In this document: positions 1 through 10,561 of the stretch, one piece after another
Layout of the letters: each line of letters starts with the position of its first letter
Numbering within the stretch: the stretch's first letter is position 1
Assembly: GCA_027579435.1 (NCBI GenBank)
Contig: JANBPK010000020.1
Coordinates: forward strand, 1-64,000
Direction of reading: 5' to 3'
Source: Candolleomyces eurysporus
Lineage: Eukaryota; Basidiomycota; Agaricomycetes; Agaricales; Psathyrellaceae
Length of the DNA: 64,000 bases
Notes under the pieces: generated by a model
Databases searched by the model: none
What the model was told of the DNA's origin: nothing
Seen by the model: only the letters and a program-made list of their open reading frames with translations
Translations under genes and position numbers: made by a program

Positions 1-1
1 C

Positions 2-433
2 CTTCTTGCCACTCTTGAAGGCCATTCCGATCCGGTAAACAGTGTTGCCTTCTCACCTGATGGGCAAAGGCTGGCATCTGCATCATATGACAAGACAGTG
101 CGCCTGTGGGACAGCCAAGCAGGGACCCTTCTTGCCACTCTTGAAGGTGAATTTCTTTTCATGATTTTTTCAGACCCTTCAACATTATATGCAAATCTTA
201 CAAAAAACACCCCTCCTGTTTCTGGATTGGTTAGAGTCAAACTGATTGACCAGAATTTGTTGTCAACACTGGTTCCAATTTGTTGGTTTCCCTCAAGCTG
301 GAACATTTCTAATTTATCTTTCAACTCTACATTTTCACTTGCAGCCATTGGGTGTGCAAATGGCAGACTTTATATTCTTGACATCTCTAAAATGTTGAAA
401 GATCATGATCATTCCAGAATTTCTCAGATTTAG
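2..433 (+). CDS. WD40-repeat protein, C-terminal part (5' truncated by window)
   Basis: The frame is open from base 2 to a TAG at 431-433. The first ~40 residues are one WD40 blade of the regular fungal type, with [15 protein letters not shown] followed by [14 protein letters not shown], and a second blade starts with LLATLEG. After about residue 50 the WD pattern stops and is replaced by an unrelated tail of about 95 residues. A stretch of 21 identical bases recurs at 1-21 and 127-147, a spacing of 126 nt or exactly 42 codons, so adjacent repeats were nearly identical in DNA. Such high-identity WD40 arrays are typical of fungal NLR-like STAND proteins (NACHT-WD40), where they act as the sensor. 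The NTPase part would lie left of the window. The unrelated tail could mean that the array was truncated by an insertion or deletion. WD40 identity is sure; the NLR assignment is inferred from family knowledge. Confidence 0.75.
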   Translation, partial: LLATLEGHSDPVNSVAFSPDGQRLASASYDKTVRLWDSQAGTLLATLEGEFLFMIFSDPSTLYANLTKNTPPVSGLVRVKLIDQNLLSTLVPICWFPSSWNISNLSFNSTFSLAAIGCANGRLYILDISKMLKDHDHSRISQI

Positions 434-2871
434 TCCCCAAGTATTCTTACCGTCACTGTTGATTCTTGTACATGGAGTACTTACTGTAAATTCAATTTCT
501 TTCTCTTCTTCAGGAACTATGTTGATATTGAATATTTGTGTTATTTATGGATACTCTCTACCTAGGTCAGGGTGAATCAATTTATGTATCCTATACTTTG
601 ATGAATAACAGCTTGGACAATGTAATTCAAATTCTAGGTCATTTCTATTTATTGTGAGTGGTGAGTGCTTGGTTGTTGGGGTGAGCTCATCATGGTTGGA
701 GGTAGCAAGCCTCAACCTCAATAATAATTATCAAAAATTTTGCAAATAGTTTGAATTTCCAATTATAAAGCAGGCTGCAGGAGAACAGTCACAATGCTGG
801 TACAGAATACAGAGTAACCAGAATAAACACATTTGGATTGATTTTAGGGCAACTCTCCATCAACTTTTTGCTTTTTGATTGCACTTTCACTCCTGGCCAA
901 TGCAGGAGGAGTGTTGGAACTTGGTGCCTCTTGTTCCTGTGTAGTATGGTCCACCACTGACTCCACCTTGCTTCTTCTTCTTCTTGCTCACTTCTGTGCT
1001 GATCTTTTCAGCCCCCTCAGCAGTGGGCTTGGAGTCATATCCAGCATGGCCAATGCCATGACCACCTCCACCATGTTGTGCCCTCTCTCTTCCTTCTCCT
1101 GAAACTCAGCACATACAACACTTTGTGTCAGTGAGTTATTGTAGTTCCTATCAAAAACTAGATTCATTCAACATTCATGACTGAATCAAGCCTGATCCTT
1201 ACCTTGTACATGCACTTCATGCTTTGAGCAGCAGGACTGTAAAAGAGTGCGGCAACAGTACCAAGTGCAAGTTTTTCAAACAATATATTTTTCTTTTTCT
1301 GTCTTTTTTGGCCAGGCAGAGACCAGCTGGTCCAGGATTTCAGCCCTAGCGAGAACACCTTCTGCAAACTTGTACAAAGCTATGCAAAATAATGTGTTGA
1401 GATTGTCAATGCTGAAATTTGCAAGGGATCCGGAGAGCAGATCTGTGCAGTAAATTTTACATCTGCTCTGGTTCAAGGTCACAGTCTGATGCATCATTCT
1501 GCAGTTATTTGTGTTTGACATGGTTGCACAGGTCTGGTTGTTGGGAGTGATGAAATGCACAAATCTGCATAAATTTGGTGCTACTACCAGCCCTTCTATA
1601 TACATGAAATGTCCCTAAAAACCCTGTCCACCATGCCTCCACACCGAAGTTCACTTTCCAAGTACATGTATTGCACCCGCACTGTTTACCTCGGCTCCCC
1701 AGCAACCCACAGTCAGCAAAACCACCTGGATCAGCAGGTCCAGATCCCGGGCAGTTGTCAGTTGAGGACACTTTGTTGATGTTGCAGTGTGTGTGGTTGC
1801 ATATCAGTGAGATGAAGAACAAAGGCCAATACAAGAGAAATCTCACCACAGGGTACTAGTAGGATGACACTGTTTGTCAGCTAAAATATAAATGATATCT
1901 GTACTGGCCGTTTCATCAATCAGTGCCAAGACTAAGTGCATATAGTTATTGTCGACTCACTGAGATTTCAAGAGGGGCAACCACCAAAGGTACCAAAGAC
2001 CTAACATGCATTTTAGAGCTTGTCATTGTATGAACAGGCTCTGGGCATGTACATCACCTTGACCAATGTCTCCATAGCTTGCAGTTGAGATGGTGGTCAA
2101 AGAGGAGGAGAGAGTCAGAGGTAGAAGTTGAGAAGAAAGAGGAATTAGTATCCCACCCTGCACAGAGACTGAGAGAAGTCAGCAAAGAAAGAATAGAAGC
2201 CCTGCGCATGGACCATAGACCATCTGATTGAGGGCACTGCTAAGGATGTCAACAAAGGGTCTCTAACTTAATAGATTCAATTATGCATGCTCCAGATACA
2301 TAGACGATTCAGATGGCGACATGATGCACATCCAAGTTGACATTGAAGTTGCTTCAAAGATCAAATTAATCAGGACCAGATTGACATACCACCCTCTTCA
2401 ATTGACAGGAGTAGGCTACAACTTGCATGTTATGGGCCATCACATTGTGTGGCATATTCTGAGGACTCAAGGGGGTTCATGGCCCTTGGGAAGTGCTTTT
2501 ATATTCTTCTACTCTAAAATCATAAATATAATAAAATTCATTCTGCTCAAACTGAACCTTTAGTGTTTGAAATGCAATGAAAAGACTTGCACATAGCAAG
2601 GTTTGAACACAAAGACATGGTCACATGATATACAAGTCACTGGGTCTTATAAGCTTGTATTCTTGGCACTGGGTACCTGCACCATACAAGTACAAGTACC
2701 CAAGGATAGAGTCCTCGGAATCTCCCCATTGCATTTCAAAGCAGAAATTTGTGGTTGTCCCTCTGGACAGAAATTACTGACTTGTGATTTGACACTTTAT
2801 TTTGCAGATACATGCATTGAATGCATATGACTGCAGAATTTTGCACACCCTGTTTTCACTGGGCTTGAATC
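434..2871. other. AT-rich stretch without an intact gene
   Basis: This segment is visibly richer in A and T than the rest of the window and contains no long open frame with recognisable domains. A decayed minus-strand coding region lies in its middle and is listed separately. Around 2090-2235 the plus strand has a short frame with a Lys/Glu-rich coding look (EVEVEKKEELVSHPAQ) ending at a TGA, which may be another scrap. The remainder shows nothing I can name. The composition suggests old transposon or pseudogene debris next to the NLR-type gene. Confidence 0.5.
880..1849 (-). pseudogene. Unidentified minus-strand coding remnant
   Basis: Several minus-strand pieces look coding and are in a sensible order. 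The first, from about 1849, has a hydrophobic start (MVRFLLYWPLFFISLIC) that could be a signal peptide, followed by Cys-rich sequence. A second, about 1605-1280, reads through SLANFSIDNLNTLFCIALYK. A third contains LALGTVAALFYSPAAQSMK and ends at a good donor (GTAAGG, reverse strand near 1203). After an acceptor near 1098 a Gly/His-rich and Lys-rich frame reads GHGIGHAGYDSKPTAEG and stops near 882. The second and third pieces are out of frame by one base across an A run (about 1305-1312), so either a sequencing overcall or a real frameshift separates them. I do not recognise the family. Confidence 0.3.
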
Positions 2872-2880
2872 TTGACCATC

Positions 2881-4366
2881 ATGGAGGTTCGATTCCCCAA
2901 ATTCCCCAACGAAATCCTTGCACTTATCTCTGAAGAACTTGGAGATCCTGGTACATACTCATGGGGGGATCATTTAGACGGCCTCAGACGCTGCTGTCTC
3001 GTCTCAAAACTATTTGCACCACGATGTCAAGAGCATATTTTCCACACCATCACCCTGGAACCCTTACACTCCTCAGACCAAGACACTTTGCCTAGCACAA
3101 CACCAAAACTCACCAAATTCATTTCTCAAAACCCTCGATTCGCGAAATACATCAAAAAGCTCATCTATGTGATGTCCGACCACGATGCAGAGTCTCGGAT
3201 CGTTGTGTTCGCCCTATGGCAACTTCGGAACGTTGAAGACCTGACTTTGCAGCGGGCCCATGGTTCAAGTGCAAAAATGCTTGTTCCGCCCTACCGGTTC
3301 AGCCCTTACGGGAGATTTCTGTGGCAAAGTGCAGTGCTTGCCATTGCGTCGAGTCATAGTGTTCAGTCGCTGTCGCTGTGTTCTTTAGCCTTCCCAGGAA
3401 ACGTTCTGGAAACGGTAATCCGGCTCAAAAATCTGCGGTTGAGCCGCACGACCTTTACCTGGAATGAGGAAATGGAGTGGAACGACGATGGGTACGGATA
3501 CAGAGAGGAGAGGTGGGGTTCTTTCGTCATTCCTTGTTCTGGTCGCTTGGCTAATTGAACAGAGAGCGTCCAACTCTGCCAATAGCGATTAAGACAGCTG
3601 CGGTGCAAAGGGGTACCTTTCTGAACCAAAGTTCTTGGGACCGTCAGGCTCATTCACACATCCATTCTTGACCTTCGCTCGCCTCTCAGAAGTTGACTTC
3701 CATATCCACCGGCCCTCCCATGTGCAGGACGCATCAATCCTATTAAGCCAAACGAAGGTACTAGAAAATCTTCATATTCGTAGTGAGTCTCCGCTCGTCA
3801 CCCTGAATTCTTCATCTCAACAATTTGCAGTCCTTTATTTCCAACGCCAACCTGGCATTAGGTTACTTACTGATAGCCTAAATCCTAGCTCATTTTCAAC
3901 GTTACAACACCTATCCCTCGATATCATCCACCACTTGTGGAAGACACAATCAACCATAGTGGATCCCTATGGCGGCTTCCCGGCTAATGACCTTCTTCGG
4001 TTCACCAAACTCGAGACTCTGCGCCTGAAACTCGTTCTTCAAGGCGAGCTGAAATTCCGTCCGACAAGCTTCGAGGCTGAGCGTTGGGCACGCTTGGACG
4101 AAGCATTGACTTCCGGAATCAGGTCGGGGTCACTCAGGAACTTCAGGGAATTAGACCTTCAAGTTGTGATAACGGTGCAGGCCAAGGAGAATGGGAACCC
4201 CAATCGCGATGAACATTGTAAAAACGGGCAAAACCTTGCGAATGTCCTCGAATCACTCTTCAATCCCTCTGCCGGGTCTTGCCCTCTGATCGGATTGGCC
4301 AATGCAGGAACGATGCTCCTTCGCCGGGGAGTCAAAGTTGAGGAGGTTCATCAACTTACCTACTGA
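2881..4366 (+). CDS. F-box-like / leucine-rich protein
   Basis: Three exons give a coherent 452-residue protein: 2881-3512, 3563-3612 and 3690-4366. The introns are 50 and 77 nt; both are GT-AG, and the first has a CTAAT branch site before the AG. The N-terminus is a short F-box-like motif (FPKFPNEILALISEELGD, then LRRCCLVSKLFAPRCQEHIF), which in this family binds Skp1 of SCF ubiquitin ligases. The rest has irregular leucine-rich segments such as LRNVEDLTLQR and LETLRLKLVLQ, typical of the expanded agaricomycete F-box proteins that select substrates. A start three codons upstream (2872) is possible; 2881 fits the family start better. Without splicing the reading frame breaks at a TGA at 3556-3558, so a naive annotation would split the gene in two. 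The substrate is unknown. Confidence 0.65.
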
Positions 4367-4958
4367 CTGGGGACGAAAAGTTGCAGCCTTCACCTGGGCT
4401 GATTGCGCAGTGTCGATGTATCTGGTGTTTATCGACATCGTTCATAGCTCCTTGTTCCCCATGTAACCCCGTAACACAAGTTCTTGAATCGGTAACGTTC
4501 ATTCTCTTCCTGTCTGGCGGTGGTGTCACTGGACTGCTTCGAGGCGTATGCTTCAGCGGACAGGTTCCGGAAACCCCGTTTCCGCTGGAACTTAACGACA
4601 CGAGGGTGCCGATGTTGCCCTTATAGCTCGACCTGCACCTTCACCCTCAGCACCACCACCTCTATCCTCATAATCAAGGCTCTGTTCGCGTTAGTCAACT
4701 TAGACCATGCCCTCCAAACGAAACGTGGACTTTGATTGGGATACCGTTGGCTTAAATGATCCAGATTTATAGCTCCAGTGCACCATCTCTCGTCCTGTTT
4801 GAAGACCGCTGTTTTAGACGCCTTGGGGGCGTCTATATGATTTGTCTGCGCAGCCACCGCACGGACGTCTCGTGCCTGCCATCCCACGCCACGGTGGAAG
4901 TTCAGCGTACACTTTCCACTTTCCGCTTCCTCCTCATTACTATTCCATCTCCGGCACG
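4367..4958. other. Intergenic, between F-box and NACHT genes
   Basis: No conserved coding was recognised. An open frame starting at 4756 runs in frame into the NACHT gene, but its first ~70 residues do not resemble the family. I treat that part as 5' leader made readable by the poly-C overcall described for the NACHT gene. Confidence 0.45.
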
Positions 4959-7408
4959 ATGCCCCCCCAAACCCAAGAAGCGCAGTGTTCTGTCCCGCTT
5001 CGCCTCGCTCTTCAATCGTGACGACTCCAAATCTCCCACACAGGACTCAGCGAGTGCGGGCATTCCACCATCCCATCCTTCAACACGTTCAGATCCCGAG
5101 TTGCCGCTTCCTGTGGTCGACTCAACTGTTCAAAACGATAGATTCCAGCGCCCAATTCATCAATCCAAAAGCGAAAGCGATGGAAATGCCACTCTCTCCC
5201 AAAGTACACCGCTCTCGATGCCTCGATATCAAGACGGTCTTCTTCAGACACCCGAACCCCCCCATGATGGCAATGCGGCAGGGGCCCAAGGACGCACAAC
5301 TTCATTCTTCTCGGGCTCCAGCGGTTTTCGAACGGGGGATATTCAGTACTTCGAAGCATCCAATATAACTGTGAATACAGGTGGTGACAAGTCGGTTGAT
5401 GGTGGGTCAAGTTGATTCATTTCTATACAAAAGACGGACATCGATGTCTCGCTGAACTATACAGGCTGGGAGTTGCTGTTGAAGAACATTGCGCCCAATG
5501 CTCTTCACGACTCAAGCGCTCGATACGACGCTCCGAAATGCGATGAAGACACCCGCGTTGAGGTTACTGGCGAGATCATGGATTGGATCCAAGATCGTAA
5601 ACCAGCCCAGCGCTTGCTTTGCATGACTGGGGCCGCGGGTGCGGGGAAATCTGCGCTGCAACAAACCATAGCCGAACGTTGTGTCAAGTCAGATAACCTC
5701 TCCGCGGCCTTCTTTTTCTCTTCTGCAGATCCCACTCGCAACACAGCCTCCCCTGTTGTCGCGACCATCGCCTACCAGATAGGATTAAAGCATCCCCTCA
5801 TCCAGAGCTCCATCGTTGCAGCTGTGAAGCGCGATCCCCTCATCTTCTCTCGGTCTCTACAATCCCAGATGGAAAATCTCATTGTTCGCCCCTTTGAGAA
5901 CCTCCGAAAGAGTAATCAGCTCAGCATCGACACCTTTCCACGTGCCATTCTTATTGACGGTCTTGACGAGTGCAGTGGCAACCCAAGTACCACTTTGAAC
6001 CCTACCGATGATCGACGCGAGGCTGAAGATCGACAGGCAGAGTTATTGGCAGCCATCAAGCACTGCATCCTCGACAACGACCTCCCCTTTCGGGTGTTCA
6101 TTGCCAGCCGGCCCGAATGGGCCATTCGTACCGCGCTCGAAACTGGCGGATATCTACACCAAGTAGCGTACCATATACGACTCAGCGACGACTACGACGC
6201 CTCGGGGGATATGCGGCGATACCTGCAGAGGAGGTTCAAAGCGATCATCATACGAAATGGCAAATCTCAGTGGTTCACCGAGGACGACATCGAGGCCCTT
6301 GTAGAAGCTGCGTCGGGGCAGTTTATCTATGTCGCAACGGTGTTCAAATACATATCGGAGCGTCGAGGTTCTCCCCCGGAGAGGCTGAAGGCCGTCCTTG
6401 GTTGGACTCCACAGACGGGACCAAAGACACGTCCGTTCGAAGCACTCGACAGACTTTACGGACAGATTCTCTTGAATGCAAAGAACGCGTATGAAGCTGT
6501 CGATACACACGACGGACGCGACTTTCTTCTGCTGCTCAGGGCATACCACATCAATGTCAACCAGCTTCTTCAGCCGGATATGCCCATCCCCCTTTACTTT
6601 CAGCTTCCAGCGAACAGCCTTTCTGCGCTGCTTGGCCTAGAAGCCGGGGCTGAAGACAATCTGTTCTCGGATCTCCGGTCCCTGATGATCCTTGAAGACT
6701 CTTCCAAAAAGGATAAAGATGGCGATCTACGTCTACGTCTGTACCATAAATCCTTTTCTGACTTCTTCGAAGAAGAAAGTCGTGCAAAGGACTTGTTTGT
6801 CCCGCGTCTCCACGTTTACACGCACCTTACAAAGTGCTGTATGCATCATATCATCGAATGCCCGACATTCATTGACCCTGGTGCGTAATTTCTAATTTAC
6901 ATGATCATTGGTTTGATTTATTACCGGCGTGTTTTAGTACCGGATACATGGGACGAGCCTTCTCTTCAGAAACCTTATAGCGTTTCTTTGGAAGTAGCCG
7001 TTTACCAACTGCCAATGTTTTTGTGCCTCACCAGCGCCATTGATGATGAAGTTGCTGATTTCACCAACAAGGATGGATGGGCAAAACTCGACGATGTGCT
7101 GCCCCAAGTATATCATCGCTCTCAGCGTGAGGTTGAGCGGCATTCTCAGTATGAAGTCGACCTACTTTCGGGCCATTGGTCGGATTGGATTTACTACCTT
7201 CGCCAATTCGCTGAGAAAAATGTGACAGTGAGTGACCTACCCTTGTTCTGTGGCAGCAACTGACATGCTTTGTGGTTTGTAGGACCAAAAGCATGAGATC
7301 GTTGCAGTTATAAGCGAGTTTGTTGAAAAGTGGGAGAGTGATCTGAATGAGTGGGGGAAGCATGGAGAATACTCGGACACAGACTCGTGTGCTTCGGACT
7401 TGCAATAG
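4959..7408 (+). CDS. NACHT-domain NTPase (NLR-like STAND protein)
   Basis: Four exons (4959-5401, 5465-6880, 6938-7227, 7283-7408) with introns of 63, 57 and 55 nt give 757 residues, provided one C is dropped from the seven-C run at 4962-4968. The ATG at 4959 then reads MPPKPKKRSVLSRFASLF, a natural start. The first ~145 residues are disordered and basic and end in a Gly/Asn-rich motif (TGDIQYFEASNITVNTGG). Then comes the family linker (ALHDSSARYDAPKC...TR), a P-loop GAAGAGKS (Walker A), Walker B ILIDGLDEC, and a conserved IASRPEW sensor region. A helical and winged-helix-like part ends at LQ-stop. No WD40, ankyrin or TPR repeats follow, so this is a short NLR without an evident sensor array. 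Such proteins oligomerise on ATP binding and trigger fungal immunity-like or incompatibility responses; the specific partner is unknown. It is convergent with the metacaspase-like gene. Confidence 0.85.
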
Positions 7409-7873
7409 GCTCTAGCTTGCCGCACTCGGGTATCGTTTTACTATACAGTCCTTTCGTGGAATCCTAGTTACATAGTATTTTGTGAATGTCCGTTCATCAG
7501 TAATACTTCAACGGCTAGATCAATGGCACTGTTGAGGGAGGCTGGCTATCCGCAGGCGCTTCGAGTATAGAAGTGCACTGTGTCCGACATGAACGGAATA
7601 GTATTTCCCTTCCTCAGACTCCTTGGACTGCGTGAAGGGCGGGCTTGCAAAGGTTCCCGGACTTCTACATCTTCCACCACATAGTCGGCATCATAAAGTG
7701 GCAACCTGCGCAGGTCAGAAGGAATGCGAGGTTGGGTTTGAACTTCGGTACCGACTGCGGTGTATAGAGAAAATCCAGACTCAACAAAGTCGAAGACCGA
7801 AAAGCCCGAAAGAGAACCGCGTGCGTATGCGAGGAAATGTTCATATGGGAGAGGGGAACAAGAAGAAAATGTA
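7409..7873. other. Intergenic between convergent NACHT and metacaspase-like genes
   Basis: No conserved coding is visible. The 465 bp must hold the 3' ends of both genes. Confidence 0.5.
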
Positions 7874-9954
7874 TCATGGTGCCCAACGTTTAGTTTTCAT
7901 GTCCTGCAAAAAACCACACAAGCGCGGGTCAGCACGATAGCAAAGAGTGAGGTAGGTGCACGAGAAGCTCACCAAAGGATACAAGCTTGATATCTTAATC
8001 GTCGACAGAGAGCCAAGGTCAGTCGACATCATGCATATAGGACAAATAGACACATACCTGAGGATTTTGGAAAATTTCGGCCCTTGGCGGCGTGAGTATC
8101 ACCGGCGAGCCTTCAGCTAACCGCCTCAAATTCCGGTCTCGCGTTCTCTCTCCGTAATTTTGTAATCTGGCATGAATTTCGAGGCATTCCGCATGGAGGT
8201 CGTGGCTGCGGGAGTATTGGTTATGAGAAGGAATGAGGGTCAGGTACGATGGCGAAATAACCACCTGACGGATAGCAGAAGGTCATGAAGAGTAGGGTTC
8301 GCATTTTTGTCTGGCACGACCCGTTAGCCGACGATAGCAGCGATCGATATTGTATAGAGAGTCATACAAAGAATGTGGACGAGGTACTAGGAGGTAGATA
8401 ACGTATGGTCAGCGCCACACAGATATACTCAACAAGAGCTACGGAGAACACACCTGGGTAATCGAGAGTCGATCCCAAGCACTCTCTTGATCTTTTGTGG
8501 CTGAAAGCGATATCACATCCGGAAACTCCTTGCTAGCATCGGGCACGTGCGCACACCATCCAGAGCAAGAGAGTTCTGGGGAAACCAGAGGGCCTCTTCT
8601 TCGATCGTCGGTGGATGTTTGTACTGGGGAATCGAGAACTTGTTCGATGGAGTCGTGGTTGGTCTTATGTTTCTGCGCTTCGGGGAACGAAAGTCGGGCG
8701 ATGTCGGTTTTGCGTCGCAATAGATGGCCTTGTTAGCGAAATTTGAGAGGGTTAGGGTAGCCTCTTGGAGGGTTAGGGATCGGAAAGAGGTAACGCACTC
8801 AAGGCCCGTCGCTTGCGCTTGTTCGTCCAGGGTACCCACACACGATTGCAGCGAAAGTGTTTCAAATCTGTGGAAATCAGTCATGAAAAAGCATCGTACG
8901 ATAAACAAATGCCTGAAGCATACCCAGTAGCGATGCCGAGTGGGAGCTATCAAAGACGGCCTGTGATATTNAAAAAATTTAAGAAACAAGATCTAAACAA
9001 ATGCTGAAAGCACGTACGATGAGGTGTGATCCTGCAGGCAAAGGCTTCACCAGCTTTTCATGAAGGACCTAGAAAACAGGAGGTATGGGTGCCCGAGAGG
9101 CTGCCTGTGCAAAAGGACTAACGTCGCCTCGAATGAGCTCATCTTCACAGGTGGTGATGGCTTTAAAAGAACTTATAGAACTGGCGGCGACTGGAACGAG
9201 ATCGGAATGTCAATGACGCCCAGTAACGAGAAGGTTGTGCTCACTCATGTCCTTTCCGTCTTCGCGCTTGCCATTCTTCGTTATTGCCTTCGAAAGACTT
9301 GAATCTGAACGAGCATCAGACTGAGCTGGGAGTTCTGTATCAGCAGAAAAGGACTCACAGTAGAAGAAGAAGGTATCCCCGGGCGCTGCTCCAGCGATGA
9401 GCTCATCTATACACTTCAACTATCGGCGGTCACTGACAGTCAGCGCCATACTCCAGACAGTGATAGCGATCGACCATACTCACAATGTTTTCTGCGGTCG
9501 GTAAGGTGCAGTCGTGGTCGTTTCCGTCGAGAAGGACAGTGATATCGGACCCTTGGTATCCGTAGAGCTCTGCAGAACGGTATGAGCAAGGTCCGGTTCC
9601 AAGCTAGCATGAGAGATAGTCCGAACCAATCAAGGCCTGCTTCATCGTCCTCGCGTCCTGGTGCTGCGTTCCCGATAGAGCCGCCACGAAGGCCTCGAGC
9701 TCTTCTAGATCTAGGTTGGTTGTGGGTTCATACTTATCTACCAGCTGCAGCGGTTTTTGGATTCCGATGAGAAGCGCCCGCTTCTTCGATCCCGGTCTGC
9801 TTGGGAGCGGGGGAGTAGCCGATGAGCTGGCTTCAACCTGCTGTTCCGTAGGTGGTGGTAGAGATAGAGCAGGGGCAGTAATGTCTCCAGGGAGCTCGAC
9901 AATTGGGCTGGAAACCGACTCATTCAAGTTGACAGTCTCCATAGTGGAACCCAC
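7874..9954 (-). CDS. Metacaspase-like protein, catalytic dyad apparently lost
   Basis: Fourteen exons splice to exactly 432 codons plus stop. Starting from 9954 they are 9954-9627, 9569-9484, 9419-9359, 9304-9245, 9190-9123, 9068-9018, 8960-8924, 8867-8799 and 8728-8454, then short ones down to TGA at 7874. Most introns are 54-57 nt. The N-terminal ~65 residues are Ser/Pro-rich. The caspase fold follows: KKRALLIGIQ (first strand), LYGYQGSDITVLLDG, PGDTFFFYY, then LVKPLPAGSHL, AVFDSSHSASLLDLKHFRCN, DVISLSATKDQESAW and NANPTLHDLL. Active metacaspases have SGH after the FFFYY strand and DSCHSG later. Here the first site reads SSLS and the second DSSHS, so His and Cys both appear replaced. The frame and splice sites are intact, which argues for a maintained pseudoprotease rather than decay. 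An N at 8971 lies in an intron. The family acts in stress responses and cell death. Confidence 0.8.
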
Positions 9955-10561
9955 GAGATGAAGGAAGGGTCGTCGGATGTGCTAGAAAGGACGACAGAGC
10001 TTATCGATGGATGGGCAGGCTGAGAGATAGAGTCTCCTTGTAAGTGTCGTTCAATGTCGAGACCAACCTCGAGGTTGAATGGGAGGAAGAACAACCTTTC
10101 CTTACATCAAGTCTCGATCCCGACAAGAGGTATCACCTGACGTCACGCGTGTGCCTAATTGCGTCCAATGTTCCCCACTTCCACACTCATTTGTCCAGAG
10201 AATAAATACGCATGTTGCCCAACTACTCATACAGAAATGACTACATAGTACATACAAGTCCACCTCTGAGCCTTCCTACTAGTCCTACAGCTTAAGAAAA
10301 CATTATTTACTGACTCTCGATACACAAAACAATACATGGGGAGAAAGGGATGGAAGAGTGGAATGGAAACGGATTCAAAGAGACTGAGTGAGGAAATGTC
10401 AGAATGACGATGATGGAAAAGGAAAGGGCACGATGGTGCGGTGATATAAGGGAATACCCGTATCGGAACGAATGGGAGGGAACGAAAGACGGAATCGGTA
10501 AATGAAAGAGAGGATATCTTGATCGTACATGTGATTAACCTGGTGATGGATGGAGGTGCTT
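9955..10561. other. Intergenic upstream of the metacaspase-like gene
   Basis: This 607-bp stretch lies between the start of the minus-strand metacaspase-like gene and the stop of the minus-strand FHA gene. No conserved coding was found. It should hold the metacaspase-like promoter and the FHA 3' end. Confidence 0.45.

Noticed and set aside
7623..8000. Lys/Arg-rich plus-strand frames
   Set aside because: They overlap the 3' exons of the metacaspase-like gene in antisense and have no homology signal.
8735..8785. Two TTAGGG hexamers close together (telomere-like)
   Set aside because: They lie in an intron of the metacaspase-like gene, only two units are present, and coding continues on both sides, so this is not a telomere.
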